This document shows, one piece after another, positions 34,961-46,428 of a stretch of 64,000 nucleotides of DNA. Position 1 is the first letter of the stretch, and every line of letters begins with the position of its first letter. The notes below the pieces were generated by a model. That model searched no databases, was not told the DNA's origin, and worked only from the letters and a program-made list of their open reading frames with translations. A program made the position numbers and the translations under genes. Origin of the DNA: Campylorhamphus procurvoides (taxonomy: Eukaryota > Chordata > Aves > Passeriformes > Dendrocolaptidae); assembly GCA_013396655.1 (NCBI GenBank), contig WBMV01004890.1:1451025-1515024 (forward strand). Direction: 5' to 3'.

Positions 34961-35660
34961 CCACACTTCTAAAGGCTACTGTTAGTAATTCCTAAAGCTC
35001 TTAGAGAAGTGATTAGGGAGTCATGATTGCTCACAAATTGAGTCTTTTTTCTGCTTGACACTGATCCTGTGAGAGTCTCCCCACTTAATCCTCACTAGCA
35101 ATTTGCCTATGGTTGCAGCTAACAGGAGGTGATTAGAGGGGAGTTGCCCACTGCCTTTTTCCTTCTGTTGTAGTGGCATGTTAGACAGAGGCTAGTGAAT
35201 CAAAGCTGTTTTCCTATTAACTCAACACCTCCTAATGCATTAGAGCCACTTTTATCTAATAACAGTGTTCAGCTTCCAGCGCTATTCTAATGCGACTTGG
35301 TATCCCTTTTAAAGCGTCACAATGAGCGTTTTTAAAATTAGAGAACAAAAAGCGTAAAGCAGAACACCTAAAGATGAAAGCAAAATAATGACACTAACAG
35401 GTCTCGTCTTTTATCAGCAGATGCGAGTAACCTCGATTAAAATTACAGACAATTTGCGCCCTGCCTCAATAGAAAAGTAGACTGCGCTTTCTCTAAACAT
35501 TACTTTAATTGCAAGCCTGGTGACAGGTAACTGATGTCATACTTTTGAAGTGATAATGGCATACATTTACAAGGGAGAACAGCGCCAGTGGAGGGGGGAT
35601 AATGAAGAGTTAACTTTGCCAAGTATTACTTGCAGTGCCGAAGAATATGAAGAGCCTGAG
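34961..35660. promoter_or_regulatory. candidate deeply conserved enhancer-like block
   Basis: This is the most enhancer-like stretch in the window. It contains the perfect 12-base palindrome CTAATGCATTAG at 35232-35243, which carries two inverted ATTA cores. From 35275 to 35650 it keeps a dense series of CpGs in AT-rich DNA: CCAGCGC, ATGCGAC, AAGCGTC, GAGCGTT, AAGCGTAA, CTCGTC, ATGCGAG, CTCGATT, TTGCGCC, CTGCGC, AGCGCC and GCCGAAG. ATTA and AATTA cores are frequent, while simple repeats and transposons are absent. No coding frame of note crosses it. Confidence 0.5.
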
Positions 35661-37012
35661 TGAAAATTTCCAAATATTTACTGCTTATTATTTTGACCCA
35701 CCTCTAAAACCTATCAAGGATTAGATGTGGTTTATTATTTTATTGATATGATGCAGAATCTTCACTGTGAGGCCTAGATTTTCTGGCTTTTCTAAGTTTT
35801 GTTTCGGAAGCTTAAAAATGTTTTACACTTAATTAATTGAATTACTTTGGTTTAAAGAAACAATAGGAATGGATTTAAAATACCTCTGCAGTGACATGTG
35901 ATGTGAGAAATGTTCTTCTATTATAATTTACAGTTCCTTATCTCTTTTCTTTAGGTTTATACTGATAATAAAAGGTGTGTTTCAGGAACACATTAGTGAA
36001 TCTATTTCATTTTACATGCTTTAGAGCGTATAATATGAGCAAGTTCTTTTATGCTTTTACAGTTTGAGGTAGACTGCTAAAATACAGGAATACATATAGT
36101 AGTTAGGTGTGGGCTGGGGCTCAGCCAGATCATCCCATGGAGAGACACAGACACTGCTCAAGTTGTCACCTGTAATCACCATTGGCTATTTAATTTGATC
36201 CTACAGGACAAGAACAAACAAGCTCAGCTTTTCGTTCAGATGCAACTGAACCGTGTTAGAACAAAAGTTTTGATGAGGATCCCTGTTATCCTTTAGTCCT
36301 TACATTTTGTCTTCAATTATACCTTGTGTTTCTCATTTTTAATATGGCTGCAAAAATGTATGCCATAAATTTTTATAAGGAAGTCAGGTAATAACACCTA
36401 TCATTTGTCTTCTTTTCTTGGAACTGTAAGACATGAATAAACTCTTTTCTATATTCATTTGTATTTCTTCTATATGTGGCAAATAGTAAACATGGAAAAT
36501 GTCATAAATTCTGTTACATGGAAGCTGATGAGCTTTTGATATTACAGAGTCATAAACAAAAGAAAACAAAAGCCTCTCAGAACTATTTCTGTGTTGTTTT
36601 TCATGCTTTTTGAAGGTTCTAGATGCAGAACCATAGAAGATGTGTGAAGTCTCTTCACAAGACACATTGCTGAGAATTGTTGCCTGACAGAGCTGTCGGA
36701 CTGCTCAATGTCCAGGAGTTTAAAGTTTATTAGTGTACCTTAGTTGTAAAGTGAAATACTGCCCGTTCATTATTTTAAAGGACACTGAATAATAGACTGA
36801 ATTTCCTATTCTTCTGTGCCATTTTATAGAAGATGGTGCCTCTCTGATTTTTCTGAAGGGCTGATGATTTCTACAGTTCTACAGGCAAAAACTAGTGATA
36901 GGGCAAAGCATTGTTTTTGTGTTTGTTAAAGGTAGTGGATTGATTTCAAAGGTAGATTTCTGTATCAACAGACTTGTAACTTTGTTAAACTTCTTTTCTT
37001 TCCATCTTTTAT
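35661..37012. other. plain noncoding sequence up to the gap
   Basis: AT-rich sequence with no supported gene or repeat. It runs into an unsequenced gap. Confidence 0.5.
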
Positions 37013-37044
37013 NNNNNNNNNNNNNNNNNNNNNNNNNNNNNNNN
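37013..37044. other. assembly gap (32 Ns)
   Basis: Thirty-two consecutive Ns. The real missing length is unknown. Any open frame crossing it is meaningless. Confidence 0.99.
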
Positions 37045-38841
37045 CGGTTGAGGTAACGGAGGGTTGTAGCAAACAAGTAGAACAGTTCTTGATTGGTGAT
37101 TGCAGCCCAGAATGTGCAAAGTGTGCATAGGTATTTGGAAGGGTACAAACCCAGTGCCCTGAAGGAGCAGGACTGTTAGTGACCTTTGCAAAGGTGAAAA
37201 AAAGAGTGTGAGATGGGTGAAATCTGGGTGCATTCAGATTTCATTATATTAACAGCTTGCTGTAGTTTTCCCTGGGTTTTCTAATAAGACTGGATGTCAC
37301 AGGATTTTGTTCTTTCACCCTCAAAGGCTCTCCCATAGTGCAGTACAGTATTTCTGCTGGGCATGCCATGGTTCCTGAGGTGTGTGGAATTGGAATGCAG
37401 GGCCTTTTCCCTCTCTTGCAGTGAATCATCTCTTAGCACATTGATGTTCTGGTGCCTTCCAAGTGCAGCTCTGCACTTCACGATGGATGACTGTTTAAAT
37501 GCCATTGGGATGTCCTGCCTTCACAGTCTGTGATTTTAGGGTAAAAATGAGAGAACTGGCAAGGGCAGAGTGAGGGGAAAGTCTGCTTTGGAAATTTCCA
37601 CAGGAAGAAGTTCAGTTTGGTCCCTAAGAGTAAAATTGAATCGTGTTGTGCTGAAGTACCACATGTAATACAGACATGGAACATCAAACAGTGACCTTTG
37701 GTGCTCCTTGTGCTCTTTTTTCCTTTCATGGTCAGGCTTTAGTTACCTGATTGGACTTGGTTGGCAGGTAGTTTTAGAGTCTCATTTCTGAGAAAAGGCT
37801 TTTAAAAATTGCAGTGCCATGAGCAGTTCTGTTCCTGAGACCCAGACTGTACTTCAGTGAAGTCAGGTCTGTAATGCTCATGTTGTTAGCACAGTTTTAG
37901 GGTTGGGAGGCAGGACAGGCTTCAATGACTCCATCAGTGACACAGCTCAGAGTAACTAAGGCTGGTATTTTGACTGCTGTTGTGGTATTTTTGCAATTCA
38001 CTCCTAGGGAATTGCCACTTTTTTGTGCATGTGTTAACAACTCTGAAACCAAACAGTTTTTAGCACCTTGCTGTCTGCAGTCTACAGGGGATAATCAGTA
38101 AAAGGCTGATAGAATCTTCTTTTGTACCTCCCATTACTCTCTTGGGTAGCAGGAGGATTTTGTTGGAGAGTGGAAAACTCTGGCTCAGTCCTCATCCACC
38201 CTCCAGGGGAAATAAGGTAACTGCAGTGGATAAGGAAGTCCTGCCCTTCCTTGGAGCTTATGTTTGTGCAGCTGGTCATTGGGCCAAGTCATGAAACTCA
38301 TCCGGGTGAGGCTGACCAATTTGCTCTGGGTTAATTTAGCCCGAGTGGAATTCGCAGTGTTGTTCACCCAAATCAGTGTGCAGGTTTGGGTCAGTCCCTG
38401 TGAGAGGGCACTGCAGAGGTCACTGTGGCCATGGGCAGCTGCAAGGCTGGCACCACCTTTGGCAAACAGTCCCTTCTGCAAACTCATCACTCAACTGTGG
38501 CAATGTGAGAGGAAGGAAAGAAGCCAAATAAATGTAAGTAACTGGGTGGACCTGGGAATGTTTTTATGTTCCCTGTGACCATACGGAATATTTAAAAATG
38601 CATCCTGTGCTGGTTTCTATTCAGATCAGGAGAGCTCTGAACTGCATTTGGAACCTCACATGTCCTGGATGAGACATCCCAAGTCCTTTTTTAATTAAAC
38701 AGCAAATATGAGTATTTGGAGAGTGGCTGGTGCTGTGGAAATGGAGTCTCGACCTTGAAGTTTTCTTGTCTAACTCTTAGCATAAGAGTTATTTATATGA
38801 GAATTTATTCTAGCTTTCCCTTTAAAATGTCTGAAGTTGTG
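37045..38841. other. plain noncoding sequence
   Basis: No gene is supported. The composition is slightly richer in G and C than the AT-rich stretches to the left. Short open frames overlap on both strands. Confidence 0.5.
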
Positions 38842-38920
38842 TTTGTTGTTGGGTTGGGGGGTTTTGTTTGTTTGTGTCTCTTTGTTTTGTTTCTGGTTTT
38901 TGGTTGGTTTTTTTTCCAAC
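38842..38920. repeat. T/G-rich low-complexity tract
   Basis: Irregular GTTTG, GGTTTT and TTGG units, ending in eight Ts. The valine/phenylalanine-rich open frame over it is an artefact of composition. Confidence 0.65.
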
Positions 38921-41900
38921 AGCACTAAAAGTTTACCTTTTTACTTCCCCTCCCCCCCATTTAAGGAATTTGGGATGCAGATTCACTCCTTTCTTTTTGT
39001 TCTTGAAATTGTCTCTGGTTTGCTAATGGAAGTTGGTATATATAAAATAAAACAAAATCCTGTCTAAGCAACAACATTGACAGCCTAAGGCAGAAGTTAC
39101 TCTGATGACTGATTTACTCTAAAAGATTATTCAGTTTTATGAGAAGCTTCTAAAGAGCGTCAAGGATGTTTTTCTTATTTGAATTTTGAATTATATAGAA
39201 TTTTTACTTTCTTTTGTTGGGAATTAGTTCTCTAATGTAAAATTGTAGCAACCCCATTGGTAGTATTTTAGAGCACTTCTTGTTTTTCTTTGGTCAGGCA
39301 TTCTTCCTCAGGGTCAAAGAACAAGTAATAAGTAGATGAGAGATTGTGTGCCTTTTTCAAAGATTTTATGTTAATCCTCTGCAGGCAGATGTTGATGCAA
39401 ATTATAAAATATGATATCTCTATCTGGAAGTTCTTTCTTTTAAAAAATGTAACTGTCAGCTTCAGCCCCGCTGCTCCTTGTTTGTGTAAAACATCTGAAT
39501 GCTTTTAGGACTTTTGGGTTTTCATATATGTAAGGCCTGTGGTTCCGTAATAGAAAACTTGTCCTGTCTGAAACTTGTGCCTCTTCCCTGGCAGGTGGAC
39601 ACATAACATGTTCTCTCTTCAGTGCTGGAGAGAGGGGAGAACATTTACTTGATGAGAAAGTCCCAAACACAGTGTATTGTTAAGGAGGGTTTACCTTATG
39701 AAGAACTGGTCTGAGTTTGTACAGTCAGCACGCCTATGTTAATAATTTCATTCACAGAGGCATCAAGATCTCAATTTCCTGACAGCAATGAGTCTATTTC
39801 CTCACAACAATAAAAGCCACCAGATTGCACTGGGATATTGAACTGGGAGATAATCACATCTGAAAGTGCTTACTGTCTTGTCTTTAATACCTTGGAAAAG
39901 TTGCTTGGCTTCACTGTATATCTGCTTCTTTATATAGAATAGTAAAAGGTAAGCATTTTTGGTTTGCTCCCTCTTGCATCAGTTTTGCTCCTTTCCTGAG
40001 GAACTTCTCTCATCACTCATTAGGTTGTGGGAACTTCTAGAAGTTCAGTGTGAAAGCTACAGGCAAAGATTATTTTCCTGCCTCATCCTTTGAAGGATGG
40101 CTAAAGATGGCAGGACTTTGGGGGTATAACTGGGACAACTGTAGGACGGATGGAGTTTCTGCTTCTTTGAGGGCTGCACAGAAGTCTCTTGAATATCCAG
40201 GGCAACAGTCCCATGAGAAAAGTGTTATCTAAAGCAAAATAAGTTTGATATGCCAACAGAGCCAATGAAGTCTTTGCAGAACTGGTGTAACCATGCCCAG
40301 TGAACAATATTTCAAGTAAAGGAGTGGTCATGTTTTAATTTTCTGTTCCTCAATGTTTCACCATAGTCCTACAGGATTAACAATGTAATATGTTTTATAA
40401 GTGCTAAAATGGACAGTGAAGTGAGGATGTGCAGTTCAGAAAAAAATACTTCTATTGGATCTCTGCAGTGCATTAGGCAGAGGCTCTTGGCTGCCTGCCA
40501 CCTGCAGTGTTGCTGATACACTACCTGGCTGACACTCAGTCTGGAGCAGAGGGAATCTCAGGGGGTTGTGGGGAACACCCACAGGAGATTGTATGGCTCA
40601 GAAGTGGTGTATGTGATAGCACCACTCGCTGTCTTCTTGTTCTAAAATACACAAACCCCAGGATCCGCTGCAGAAACACAACTGTGGCAGCCTGGCTGCT
40701 TTCATCAGGTTGGATTCCCACAGCCCAGAACTCCAGAGGAAACCAAGAAGGGTTACTAAGTGGACAGAACACATGTTCAGCTCAGGACATCTGGAAGCCA
40801 AGCAGAGTAGGAGGCTGCAAAGTTGGTTTTTGAGGAATATGCTTTCTTTCTAGTTTCTTCATCAACTTCACAAAATGTGGTTATGATGAAAAAGATGAGG
40901 AACTTGCACACAAAACATTTATTACTAATGTAATTGAGATCTGAAGTCTAGGCAAAGAATTGTTAATAGCATAGTTTTAGTTTTCACAAAAAGGGTAACA
41001 AACTTTTATGGATCAAGGCTCCGTAATATAATAAGATAATCAAAGAATTTGCCTGAGTAATTTATACCTTCCATTTTAGCAAATGGGGACATATAAATGC
41101 TTTTTGGTGACACCTAACAGGTTTTTGTCAACAGGTCTAGATTTTTCAGAGAAATGAGAGGAACTTGGGCACATTATCATCACAGCAGTGTGCAAAATGG
41201 TGTGACAGTGCTACCTGGTATTTCACAGAGGCATTAGAGGTCGTGCTGTAAATACCAGATGGAACTTGGTTCTGGCAGGTATCCTGTTACCCAGCTTGGT
41301 TTGAACAGCCACAGCAAAAGTGATGTGCTTATTTTTCAGCTTGTATATCTACTGTAGAAACTTCAGGTTTGCTTTTCCCTTCAGTTTTGATTCTGAAAGC
41401 ATCTTTTCTGTACAGAACAAAGTCACACCAGCTTTTAGTCTTTTAATCTCCTCTGTTTTTCTCATCGTATCATGATATTAATGTTGATTTTTCTGCACAG
41501 GAAGTTTGCAATATGCAGAGTTGTCTGTCACAGAGTCAGAGCAGAATTAATATATATTATCACATGCCTTATTTATATTTCATTGGAGCTGCTTTTTGTG
41601 GGATCTGCTTTGACAAGAAATGAAAAGGCCTCTTGTGTTCAAGGGAAGCTTTATTTAAGAATGTATAGAAGTTGGAATGGATGTATGTTGTATGTTTTGT
41701 GACTCCTCTGCCTTGATTTCTTTTGTTCCCAGCATTCGGGTTGCAGTTAATTTCCATTAAACAGCAAGAAAAGTCTGTGAGTTGATGCTAGACAAAACTG
41801 TATTATCTCACCCCTCTGTTCATTATGGGAAATGATAGCAGGGTAAGGAAATACTAAAAGCAATAGGTAGCCATGGTGTTTGATTTATCAAAGGATATGT

Positions 41901-42359
41901 ATAATTTGCTTTGTGTCTGAGTGTTTGAATTTTTCAATTTCATGGGCTTGGAAAGCACCTCACCACAAACTACCCAGAAGTTTAATTATCTTATTCTGTT
42001 AGGTTAAATTACTAAACAGCTTCTTCAAAGATGTCATTCTGTGTTTGAATAAATATAATATGCAAAAATGTGAAAATTGCTCCTACTATGATACCCCAGT
42101 GGGATACAGTGGCTTTGTGGTGTCATATTTTCGGAAGTTATTTAAAGGCACACAAAAGGACACTGTCAGTCTGTTATTAATGTTAAAAATTGTTGATGCT
42201 CCGTGCAGTGTGTTTTTTCTAATTAGAGGAAAGCTGTAGAGTACCATTTCCATAATCGACATGGGAACAGAAACTCAGCAAAATTCCATGTATTTGCAGT
42301 GAAACTGCTCCTCAGCAACATAAAAATGGCTTTTATAACATAAAGACTGTAATTAGAAT
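38921..42359. other. plain noncoding sequence
   Basis: No coding exon, RNA gene or recognised repeat. A GC-richer patch at 40490-40830 has longer open frames on both strands but no domain or transposon match that I recognise. Confidence 0.5.
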
Positions 42360-42680
42360 AAGTCAAATCAGTTGGAAACGATTAAAGCCAGAGCAGGCTA
42401 AGCTGCCTTCTAAATATTTGTCTGGAGATTAGCCCCACTCTTACAGCCCCTGAGAAGCATCTTTGATTTACTTATAATGCTTGACGTGGCAAAGATAATC
42501 CTGCAGAAGGCAAATGAACACAAATTTAGATGTGCTGTTTGGCTCTCTGTGTTGATTTGACAGGAGGCAGCATATTGGAACTGATGTTGGAGAGAGGAGT
42601 AGAGGGTCACATTAGACAAATTGCTTAACACCCCCCTTCCACCACCACCATCTCCCTCCTGCTCCCTGATCATCAATTGA
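42360..42680. promoter_or_regulatory. candidate enhancer-like element
   Basis: The block carries a TCF/LEF-type site CTTTGAT (42461-42467) and a K50 homeodomain (OTX/PITX-type) site TAATCC (42496-42501). GGAGATTAGCCCC lies upstream, near 42424-42436. The sequence between is non-repetitive. The right end is a C-rich stretch with ACC triplets (about 42629-42660). The call rests on motif combination and texture only. Confidence 0.35.
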
Positions 42681-43439
42681 AATTCTTGAAAAAACCTACC
42701 CGTTCTTTGAAGCTTTTAGGATGCACTTTAGGAGTCCATGTGGAATAATTTTCCACATGTCTATGCGACAGTTGATGTGAGTCTCATTGTATTTAAAATT
42801 ATAGTCCTGAGATGGAACTTTCTGCATGTTGCTTGTCTGACATCAGCTATTAAAATGCAAGTAAAGCTTGGCAGGTATAAATTTGAGGAAGAAAAGAGAT
42901 TATGTAAGAAGATGAGGATTGTTAATATTAATCAGCTGGTTGTGGAAGAATGGTGGTTTACTCTGGAGAAGAGTTTTGTTGGGAAAACAAACAAACCAAC
43001 CAGGTGTTGGGTGACCAGTTCCTTCCTGACACCCTCAGTGCACTTTTGATTGCCAGAAAGGAAAAGAAATGTAGGACTGTTAAGGTTGGTAGACCATAAA
43101 CACGGACTGGCCATTGCATTGGCTTGCTGATTGAATGGCATCAGCAGAAAGTAACTATTACAAGAGCCAGCCTGTATTTTAGCATGATGAACCTCTGCAT
43201 TATTGTTAATTATATGTTAACCCTTGACAGCACACGGTGTGACTGTGCAGAATGGTGAAAATTGTTAAGGATGTAAAGCTGGAGGATGATTTGACCTGAG
43301 TTTGGAATGTTACTCAGCTTCTTGGCGTAGCTCAGATTTATATACTTCATGTAGTTTTTCTCTCATTTATAATCTCCACAGCATGGCAAACTTTTTGTTT
43401 AGCTGGTGAAAATGTAATCAGTCTAATGTATTCTCTTAC
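42681..43439. other. plain noncoding sequence
   Basis: No gene, RNA or repeat supported; a 103-codon open frame (42738-43049) has no recognisable content. Confidence 0.5.
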
Positions 43440-43930
43440 TGAATTTTAAACCAGACCATTAAAACTCCTTTAACGTGCTAAAGTAAGCTTCAGAGAGGGT
43501 TTCCATTTCATCTTTACTGAGCCGAGGCGATAGCACTCTTCCCTTTGCGCCACAGTGAGAGGCTGTCAATAATTCAATAGCCATGGCCTTGATGGGCCAA
43601 GGCCTAACTTAGACTTTAAACAGAGCCAAGCAGCTTGTCAAAGTGTGATGTGCTGTCAATGCCTGACTGATCTATACTGCATGAATTCTCCCTCAGCTCT
43701 TGATGTATCCCTGGGAATAAAAAGAAAGCAATTTCAGAAGCAGACCTAGTGTGAAGCACCTGTTTGTTTGGAATGTTTAATAAGGGGGAGTTGGGTTGGT
43801 AATGAAGCTCAATGAAGTCATTGCGGTTTTGCTTCGAGGACCCGCACGAAATTCTCTCTAATGGCATCGGTGTGTTTGCAGTGTCTTCAGGAAAAGGAGG
43901 CATGACGTTTGCAAATATGTTACTGCCTTA
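43440..43930. promoter_or_regulatory. candidate conserved noncoding element
   Basis: About 490 bases with a texture like that of deeply conserved elements. Retained CpGs are at TAACGTG, GCCGAGGCGATAG, TTGCGCC, TTGCGGTTTTGCTTCGAGG, CCCGCACGAA, ATCGGTG and GACGTTTG. An inverted repeat GGCCTTG (43585-43591) and CAAGGCC (43598-43604) has a six-base spacer. Simple repeats are absent. It could be an enhancer; no coding frame is recognisable. Confidence 0.45.
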
Positions 43931-46364
43931 CAGCAAGTTCATTTGGAGCACTGCTTAATAACTAATGGCAAGTAATCCAAATGCTTAATCCAAATTACCT
44001 ATTTACATCTTTCAGTTTTATTGGTATTATGCTATTCATGTGCAGTATTTCAGCAATGAAACCTTCCCATGCCTATTTGTTTTCAGGTTTTCCCCACACA
44101 GTAAGTGACATAGATGATGCATTCACATCCTTTCTAAAGGCTCTGCATTGAATTTGCTTATATTTTATAGTTTAGTTGGAAGCTGAGGAATTACTTGTTT
44201 TTTCCAAGAAAAGAGTTTAGAAAAGAAGTAGAGTTAATGTGGTAACGAGTTGTATTCCACTTCTCTTACACTCTATACTTATATTTAAAAGCACCATTAT
44301 ATCAAAGTTGCCTTTGAAAAGCTGTAGGAAAGATTAAATAAAGCTTTACAATATTTGTCTAAAAATCAAAATGCTATTGTTATTAAATACATATTTATAT
44401 TGTGAAGCATTTGAATGTCGGTTCTTGTGTTGCTAAGCTTCTCTTCAGATAAATTTTATTGGGATTTAAAGGAGAAAAGTAACATTGCTATTCCCACTCT
44501 AAATCTGTTTGTATTGTCATTGCCTTCTTTACAAATCAATGTTTTATGAAGTTTCCGTATCTGCAGTAAGTTTTATGAGATATGTGGGTTCTCAGCCTTC
44601 AGGTAACTTTTAAATGGAGACACAAACTAACAGAAAAATAAATGAGGCCCTTTGAATATTTTTGAAATGCTGAAAACTTGTGCCAGTGGATTAGATAATT
44701 TTTATATATATAGCTTGTTACATGTTTTAATCCTAAAGAGCTTACTCCCTAAGTTCTTATGTTTCGGAGAAGTTGAACTTCATGATTTGATGGGCGTGGA
44801 TGGTATTGCAGCTTTGGCCCTCTGGACAGGGAGGCAGAGGGCACCCAGAGCTAAACATGGTTAATGGTGGTTCTCAACCACGGCTCTGTTTTAGTGTGTG
44901 GGTACCTCATACTGCAGAATGTTGAAGCTCCCACTGAAAGCTGTTGAAAGGAAAGACAGACAGACTTTCTTTAAAATTGTAATGAAAAAAGCAACTTTCT
45001 TTTCCCTGAGTTGCTGCTTAAACTCCCCGTTAAATGGTCCTGCTCCATTTTAGTGCCAGGTAAGGCTGCCTTGCTGAGCCCCCAGCTGAGAATGGTGTGC
45101 AGGACGGTGGGGCTGTGTGGCTGCTGAGTCAGTCGTGCTGTGCATGGAGCAGTTGGGCAGCCGTCTGTGCACGAACAAACTTCACACCCCATCAATTTAC
45201 CTGTGTTGCTCGAGGTGCCCTGTGCTCGTGCACCTGACAGTGTGGCAGAGTAATTATATTGGTGCAACAGTTGTCATGGCAGTAATGAAAAATTGTGCGT
45301 GTCACACTTCATAGTGTTTGACAGTTTTGGCCAGTGATCTTCCAAATAATTAATTCTTTCAGCTTAAGTAAGTGCTTTTGACGTTAGCTACGTAGTTGTA
45401 CAGAAGTAAAGAAAGCAAAATAATCAATTTTTTTAATTTTGACTTGGAAAAATGCTGTAGGCCTGGATGCTGTGCTGCCTTGGGTGATGGGCTGAAGACT
45501 GTCGATGAGGTTGTTACGCACGGTCCTAAAATGAGCAGAGAATGAACTTGGCAAGAATAAGAATGTATCCTGCACAGAGTGCAGGGTGGAAATACAGGAT
45601 TGAATAGTAACATGCCCGCAACAATAGAAGTTTTAAGGCACTTCTCTGGGATTGCAGGGGCATGAGGGGCTTCTTCACTCAGAGAGTTGTTTACATTCCT
45701 GGCTTCACTGCTTAGAAATGTGGTTGGTTCTCAACAGATGATCCATGGAATGATTGGAACACTCTTCTTGTCCAGGCAGCTCTTTGCTATCCCAAAATTC
45801 ACTAAGTCCCTCCTCAGAAGTATAATGTGTTATCCAGGCATGTATCGATGCCTGAATAGTTTTGCCAAGCACACAACAATAATGTTTGTTAAAATAAAGC
45901 TCTTCTAAGACCAGTTTTATCATTTGACTTTGGAGACTGTGTCTCTGTGAGGCTTTTCTCCTCCTGATACACAAATTCACAGGCAAATACCAGTGCAACA
46001 CTCAAAAGATATTGTCATCACAGGTCTGGGAGTGGAAATCCACTCTTTGCAGACCTTTATGGTTCTCTCAGCATGTGCCAGAAGAAAGGAAGCTCTTGCA
46101 ATCACCCCAGGATATTTTGGTCATCAGCCCTCAGAACTGTGGATAAACCATGATTTTCAAATTCTGTTCTATTTGAAATTGGGCTACTTATTCCCATGCC
46201 TAACTTTAGGCATCGAATTTAGAAGGTTTCCCAGCTGGTGCTCATGGAAAAGTCAGGATTGTTTTACTTAGGAACTTTAGCAAGTGACAGAAAGGTAAAC
46301 AGCACACAACCCCCCTGACTTTATTTCAACAATATGTATTATTAGGTAGAAAGGAAATCCTTGA
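43931..46364. other. plain noncoding sequence
   Basis: No gene is supported. A CpG-retaining patch at about 45125-45310 (CAGTCGTGC, AGCCGTC, GCACGAAC, CTCGAGG, GCTCGTGC, TGCGTGTC) might be another small conserved element, but this is weak. Confidence 0.45.
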
Positions 46365-46428
46365 TTTTTTTTTTCCTTTTTCCTTTTTGTTTTTTTCCCT
46401 TCTTATACCATTTTTAATTTTTTTCTAT
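46365..46428. repeat. T-rich pyrimidine tract
   Basis: Runs of 5-10 Ts interspersed with CC and CCC, becoming interrupted by TATACCA on the right. Low-complexity sequence. Confidence 0.65.

Noticed and set aside
36879..37233. Two - strand open frames containing unknown residues
   Set aside because: They run across or into the N gap and are artefacts.
45655..45740. CTTCTTCACTCAGAGAGTTGTT, faintly like a CR1 internal segment
   Set aside because: Similarity is limited to about 20 bases and the following sequence does not continue the CR1 order.
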